19,526 bases of DNA from Synergistaceae bacterium. Its GTDB lineage: Bacteria > Synergistota > Synergistia > Synergistales > Aminobacteriaceae. Below the pieces are notes generated by a model, which was not told the DNA's origin, searched no databases, and saw only the letters and a list, made by a program, of their open reading frames with translations. How positions within the stretch are numbered: position 1 is the first letter of the stretch; the number at the start of each line of letters is the position of its first letter. The stretch is from NCBI GenBank assembly GCA_022837505.1, contig JALHFZ010000032.1:1-19526 (forward strand), written 5' to 3'. The translations under genes and the position numbers were made by a program. This document shows positions 15,902 through 19,526 of this stretch, one piece after another.

Positions 15902-16039
15902 TTATTTCTCCTTCTTCGCCTCCTGTATTGTTGTTTTAGCCTCTTCTCCTTCTTCCGGAACCTCTTCGATCTCTACGTTGCAGCATCCGCAGCCGCCTCC
16001 GAACACCTTGCTGAAGAAACTCTCTTTCTTCTCCGTCAA
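15902..16039 (-). CDS. small Cys-rich ORF at the end of the ars operon
   Basis: A 45-residue ORF starting with TTG at 16039, eight nt downstream of a strong GGAGG (the tail of the ArsP gene supplies part of it), and ending in TAA. The N-terminal part is basic and amphipathic (KKESFFSKVF), followed by a Gly-rich GGGCGCC knot with Cys17, Cys19 and Cys20. An acidic EIEEVPEEGEE segment and a lysine-rich tail follow. The three clustered cysteines next to arsenic exporters suggest As(III) or metal binding, for example as a chaperone for the permease. This is inference, and I do not know a named family. Confidence 0.62.
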   Translation of the reverse strand: MTEKKESFFSKVFGGGCGCCNVEIEEVPEEGEEAKTTIQEAKKEK

Positions 16040-16051
16040 TGCAATCGCCTC

Positions 16052-16942
16052 CTATATCTGCATAAAATTGAAGACCAAGCCCGCCAATACGGCGGTCGAA
16101 AAAACCAGCGCAACGAAGATGCACACGAGACGGAGCTTGAAAATCCCCGCAAGCATGCTCATCTCCGGAATGCTCATTCCCGCTCCTCCAATGACGAGAG
16201 CGATCACGGCCCCGAGGCTCATTCCCTTCTGAGTCAGGGCGACGCCGATGGGAATCACCGTCTCCGCCCGGACGTAGAGCGGAATGCCGATGATCGCGGC
16301 GACCGGTATGGCCAGCGGGTTCTGCGGCCCGGCGAGATTCGCGACGAAGTCGTTCGGGACGTAGCCGTAGATGACTGCGCCGATGCCGATGCCGATTACG
16401 AGATAGGCGAGGACGCCGCGAAAGTCGGTCCACGCGCCCGAAAAAGCCCGGCGGAGCTTCGCCCCGAATGAGGGAAGCCGCTCCCGCGCCCCGTGTCCTC
16501 CGCTGACACGGACGTTCTTCACGTCCTTGGCGAGGCCGAAGGATTCGAGCAGCATTCCGCCGACCATCGCGGTCACAAAGGTCACGGCCCCATACGTCAG
16601 GCATGCTTTCCACCCCAGCAGCGCCCAGAACATGGCCATAATGATCGGGTTCAGAAGAGGAGAGGCGAGAACGAAAGAGAGTGTCGCGCCGAAAGGCACT
16701 CCGGCGCGCAGGAAGCCCACCGTCATGGGAATGGTGGAGCAGGAGCAGAAGGGCGTAAGCGCCCCGAGCGCCGCGCCGAGGAAGTTCCCGAGGAGCCCCT
16801 TCGAAGACATCCGGCGGCGGATCGCGTCGTCGGAGACATACTCGAAGATCAGCCCGATGAGCGTGCTTACTCCGAGGAAGAGAATCGTCAGTTCGAGAAA
16901 TATGAACGCGAAGAACTGAAGCGTTACTACTAACGTATTCAT
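16052..16942 (-). CDS. ArsP-like permease (PF03773 type)
   Basis: A 296-residue membrane protein with about eight helices, of the permease family that includes ArsP (methylarsenite and organoarsenical efflux) and the YraQ/SO_0444 group (metal-related). The hallmark TPFCSCSTIPMTVGF motif with two cysteines lies in an early helix (about 64-78), followed by SPLLNPIIMAMFWALLG. A hydrophilic loop around 140-165 divides the two halves. The second half contains AIIGIPLYVRAETVIPIG and GGAGMSIPEMSML. Context with an arsenite methyltransferase and ACR3 favours export of methylated As(III), but this is not proven by sequence. GGGG precedes the ATG. A small Cys-rich ORF follows directly. Confidence 0.87.
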   Translation of the reverse strand: MNTLVVTLQFFAFIFLELTILFLGVSTLIGLIFEYVSDDAIRRRMSSKGLLGNFLGAALGALTPFCSCSTIPMTVGFLRAGVPFGATLSFVLASPLLNPIIMAMFWALLGWKACLTYGAVTFVTAMVGGMLLESFGLAKDVKNVRVSGGHGARERLPSFGAKLRRAFSGAWTDFRGVLAYLVIGIGIGAVIYGYVPNDFVANLAGPQNPLAIPVAAIIGIPLYVRAETVIPIGVALTQKGMSLGAVIALVIGGAGMSIPEMSMLAGIFKLRLVCIFVALVFSTAVLAGLVFNFMQI

Positions 16943-16972
16943 TGCACCCCTTCTTTCGCAGTGGTGTTCGTC

Positions 16973-17265
16973 TTAAAAGCCCAGATAGAACATGGCAAAG
17001 GAAATCAGCAGCGCTCCTGTCTTTTCCGACCAGGCTCACCACCTGCGGATACAGGGCGACGTTGATCTCGTCAGATCCCTGAATTCGAACCCGACACGGT
17101 CGTTCATACCGGCTGGGCGAAGGACTCCTCCAGGCTCTTGAAGTCGTCCGCCTGGGTCAGGGAGGGAGAGCAGGCTCCGCCGCAGTCGCACCCGGAAGTG
17201 CAGGAGCAGCTCATATTCACCGGTTCGGTCTATATGTCGTAGATTGTTATGTGAATTTTTTCCAT
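16973..17265 (-). pseudogene. disrupted small Cys-rich thioredoxin-like gene
   Basis: Between acr3 and the permease gene the minus strand codes for pieces of one small protein in changing frames. ATG at 17265 begins MEKIHITIYDI, then an in-frame TAG (17232-17230). The same frame resumes with a Cys-rich block MSCSCTSGCDCGGACSPS (ATG 17214) and DDFKSLEESFAQP, ending at TGA 17106-17104. Coding sense continues in a second frame (NDRVGFEFRDL), a third (DEINVALYPQVVSLVGKDRS) and back (ALLISFAMFYLGF, TAA 16975-16973). The order of Cys block, helix, FEFRDL strand and YPQVVSLV helix suggests a small thioredoxin-like fold. The 36-residue piece at 17104-17214 could still be expressed. Sequencing errors are the alternative. 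Confidence 0.6.
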
Positions 17266-17352
17266 TTCAATGTTATGTCTCCGATCGTTCGAAATTCGGG
17301 CGTAGGAGAAGAGCATAGACTCCGCCCGTTGTGCGTGCAGTACCGAAGGACT

Positions 17353-18552
17353 CTAATGCTCTTGCCGGAACCAGTGCGTCGTGTTGTTGCAGAACTTCAC
17401 CAGCATGAGCATCACCGGCACCTCGATGAGCACTCCCACCACCGTGGCGAGGGCTGCCCCCGAGGAGAGGCCGAAGAGCATCGTGGCCGTGGCGATGGCC
17501 ACCTCGAAGTGGTTGGACGCGCCGATCATGGCGGACGGCGCGGCGTCCTGGTAGGTCAGGCCGATTTTTTTCGAGAGCCAGTAGCCGATGCCGAAGATCA
17601 GCACTGTCTGGAGAAAGAGCGGTATGGCGATCCAGAGGATCGTCAGCGGGTTGGCGACGATGACCTCCCCCTTGAAGGAGAAGAGCAGTACGAGCGTGAT
17701 GAGTAGCGCTGCAATGGTGACTGGCGTCAGGAAGTGAAGGAACTTTTCCTGGAACCAGATGGGTCCTTTGGTTTTCAGCAGGATCTTGCGGGAGTAGTAG
17801 CCTGCGGCCAGAGGCAGCGCCACGTAGATCGTTATGGAGAGCGCCAGCGCCTGCCAGGGCACCGGAATGCTGCCGACGCCCAGAAGGAAGCCACCCAGCG
17901 GTCCATAGAGGAAGAGCATTGTGAGCGAGTTGATGGCGACCATCACGAGCGTGTGTCCGGCATTCCCCTTGGCGAGGTAGCCCCACACCAGGACCATCGC
18001 GGTGCAGGGAGCGATGCCGAGCAGGATGCAACCCGCGAGATAGCTCCGCCACAGAGGGACCGAAAGCATTCGAACGCCGTTCTCAAGCACGACCGTGCCC
18101 AGCCCGTAGGTCGCGCCCGGTTCAAGGTCGAGCCCGAAGGGAAGTCGCACCAGGTCGACCGCGTCGGGACCAATGAAGTGCAGGAATACCTTCCCGAGGA
18201 AGAAGACCGCGATAGCGTACATGGTGAAGGGTTTCACCGCCCAGTTGATGAAGAGCGTCAGACCTACCGGCTTGATGCTCTTCCCCGCCTTCAGGACCTC
18301 GGCGAAGTCAATCTTCACCATGATGGGGTACATCATGAAGAAGAGGCAGACTGCGATGGGAATCGAGATGACCGGCGCTCCGCCCACATAAATCGACATT
18401 CCGTCGAGCGCCTTTGCGAAGTCCGGGGCGACCTTGCCGAGCCCGATCCCCGCGAGGATGCTCAGAACGACCCAGACGGTAAGGTACTTTTCAAAAAAAC
18501 CGAGTCCTTTTGCTTCCTTTATGATGAATGCCTTGTCTTCCATTGTCAGCAT
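17353..18552 (-). CDS. acr3: ACR3-type arsenite efflux transporter
   Basis: A 399-residue membrane protein of the ACR3 (BART superfamily) arsenite exporters, which extrude As(III) using the proton motive force. It has about ten hydrophobic helices and the conserved Cys in GIAPCTAMVLVW. The late GASNHFEVAIATATMLFG signature is typical of ACR3, as is the KPFTMYAIAVFFL region. Length is normal. The ATG at 18552 follows the ArsM stop by 5 nt, and a second ATG at 18543 (MEDKAF) is better spaced from the TAGGAG that overlaps that stop; either start is possible. It is the second gene of the ars operon within the window. Confidence 0.95.
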   Translation of the reverse strand: MLTMEDKAFIIKEAKGLGFFEKYLTVWVVLSILAGIGLGKVAPDFAKALDGMSIYVGGAPVISIPIAVCLFFMMYPIMVKIDFAEVLKAGKSIKPVGLTLFINWAVKPFTMYAIAVFFLGKVFLHFIGPDAVDLVRLPFGLDLEPGATYGLGTVVLENGVRMLSVPLWRSYLAGCILLGIAPCTAMVLVWGYLAKGNAGHTLVMVAINSLTMLFLYGPLGGFLLGVGSIPVPWQALALSITIYVALPLAAGYYSRKILLKTKGPIWFQEKFLHFLTPVTIAALLITLVLLFSFKGEVIVANPLTILWIAIPLFLQTVLIFGIGYWLSKKIGLTYQDAAPSAMIGASNHFEVAIATATMLFGLSSGAALATVVGVLIEVPVMLMLVKFCNNTTHWFRQEH

Positions 18553-18557
18553 TACTC

Positions 18558-19526
18558 CTAAAAAAGCATTTTTTTCAGAATAGCGCTGCCCTCAGGGCAG
18601 ACCTTATCCAGTGCAGAGCTTTGCATCAGCGGAGCGGGGATATCCTCTCTCCGGGCGGCAACGAAGCCCGCTCTTTCGAAGAATCGCCCCGCCGTCTCGG
18701 TGAGAAGATAGATCGTCCGAACGCCCTGCGCGCGGGCCAGATCGATGATGACGGAAGTCATCCGTACTCCGAAGCACTTCTTGCGGTCGCGCAGACGCAC
18801 CACGAGCGAGCGGAGCAGCCCCGAGTCCCCCCGGATTTCCATGCCGATTACGGCGGCGATGCCGGAGTGCTCCAGAACGAGGAAGTTCTCCGGAGCCTCG
18901 GCCACGCCGAGGGGAGTGAGCCCGTTCTCCTCCAAAAGGACAGCTATGGCGGGAACGTCTCCGGACTCGGCGCGCCGGATCGTGTAATCGACCCCCTCTT
19001 CGAGTTCCAAGAGCGGCTTCTTTCCCCGAATGATCGCGCTGGCCAGCGCGCCGTTGATCTCGTTTCGTTCTTCGGAAGAGAGTTCGGGAAAGGCCATCGC
19101 CGCCATCGCGTCGGGGACAGAGTAGACCTTCGTGCGCCGCACCTCGACCTCCTCGAAACCGGCCTCCTTCATCTTCTCCGTGTATTCCGTCTCTTGGAGC
19201 GCTCCCGAGATGCACCCGGACCACGCCGCCAGGTTCTTGACGGCCCGCTCCGTCACGGGGCGGAGAAAGAGGGTGTCGGAGATGCAGAAGCGCCCGCCGG
19301 GACGAAGAACACGGAACGCCTCCTTCAACACCTTCCCCTTGTCGGGGGAGAGGTTAATGACGCAGTTGGAGATGATCACGTCGACGGAATCACTCTCGAC
19401 CGGTATCTCCTCGATGTACCCCTTCAGGAGAGAGACGTTTTCGACCCCCTTGAGATTCTCGGCGGCGGTCGCGAGCAGATCGCGCCTGGCATCGCGCATC
19501 AGCTCGTCCTGGGCGAGATCGTCGGC
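18558..19526 (-). CDS. arsM: ArsM-ArsN fusion: arsenite methyltransferase plus GNAT domain (5' partial)
   Basis: The frame is open to the window edge, so the start and the SAM-binding GxGxG motif are missing. In numbering from the Met at 19499, the N-terminal half carries ArsM signatures: DVIISNCVINLSPDK (40-54, Cys46), EAFRVLRPGGRFCISD (60-75) and WSGCISGALQ (93-102, Cys96), the cysteines expected to bind As(III). From about 172 a GNAT-like domain follows (YTIRRAESGDVPAIAVLLEE, then IYLLTETAGRFFERAGF and DKVCPEGSAI), resembling ArsN-type N-acetyltransferases. The acetyl-CoA loop is atypical (RKKCFG). ArsM methylates As(III); ArsN acetylates arsinothricin-like compounds. The stop lies 5 nt before acr3. 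Confidence 0.88.
   Translation of the reverse strand, partial: ADDLAQDELMRDARRDLLATAAENLKGVENVSLLKGYIEEIPVESDSVDVIISNCVINLSPDKGKVLKEAFRVLRPGGRFCISDTLFLRPVTERAVKNLAAWSGCISGALQETEYTEKMKEAGFEEVEVRRTKVYSVPDAMAAMAFPELSSEERNEINGALASAIIRGKKPLLELEEGVDYTIRRAESGDVPAIAVLLEENGLTPLGVAEAPENFLVLEHSGIAAVIGMEIRGDSGLLRSLVVRLRDRKKCFGVRMTSVIIDLARAQGVRTIYLLTETAGRFFERAGFVAARREDIPAPLMQSSALDKVCPEGSAILKKMLF

Noticed and set aside
15936..17042. 368-codon minus-strand frame overlapping the permease
   Set aside because: Arg-rich +1/-1 frame of the permease gene; only its first part overlaps a piece of the broken Cys-rich gene.
1..19526. CRISPR arrays, insertion sequences, rRNA or tRNA genes
   Set aside because: No regularly spaced repeats, transposase reading frames or conserved RNA gene sequences were seen on either strand.

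Overview
The window reads as a chromosomal segment from a GC-rich, diderm, probably anaerobic bacterium. The coding parts are strongly G+C-rich with C-ending codons. There is a chromosomal rsmG-parA-parB block, a very long AsmA/TamB-like envelope protein and a PS-synthase/PS-decarboxylase pair. Synergistota is my best guess from the overall gene style, but this is inference and no marker gene in the window proves it.

Layout. (1) 1-1841: an AT-rich stretch without credible genes, carrying two identical near-consensus parS sites (591-606 and 1641-1656). (2) 1842-2442: bioY (minus) with a BirA-type operator laid over its promoter. (3) 2443-3055: gene-free, with a 52-bp imperfect direct repeat. 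(4) 3056-6748: a tightly packed minus-strand operon in the order rsmG, parA, parB, a two-helix AtpZ/AtpI-like protein, a HIT-family hydrolase/phosphorylase, and a YigZ/IMPACT protein. (5) 6879-8416: plus-strand pair of a DUF364-like protein and a membrane-anchored staphylococcal-nuclease homologue. (6) 8417-8738: intergenic region with a same-strand cluster of DnaA boxes (two perfect TTATCCACA), a candidate oriC. (7) 8739-12341: AsmA/TamB-like protein. (8) 12350-15798: a promoter followed by psd, pssA, a ROK sugar kinase and a DegT-like PLP enzyme. (9) 15799-19526: a minus-strand arsenic-resistance operon. In transcription order it holds an ArsM methyltransferase fused to an ArsN-like GNAT domain (5' end outside the window), an ACR3 arsenite efflux pump, a broken small Cys-rich gene, an ArsP-like permease and a 45-residue Cys-rich ORF.

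How the parts work together. The left half has hallmarks of an origin-proximal segregation region: ParA, ParB, their parS targets, RsmG, and a DnaA-box cluster near the point where gene direction switches from minus to plus. The middle holds phosphatidylethanolamine synthesis (PssA makes PS, Psd decarboxylates it) directly after an AsmA-like protein of the class implicated in moving phospholipids between membranes. The right end is a detoxification module: methylation and possibly N-acetylation of arsenicals by the ArsM-ArsN fusion, As(III) export by ACR3, and possibly methylarsenite export by the ArsP-like permease. Its coding style looks different from the left part, which suggests acquisition by transfer.
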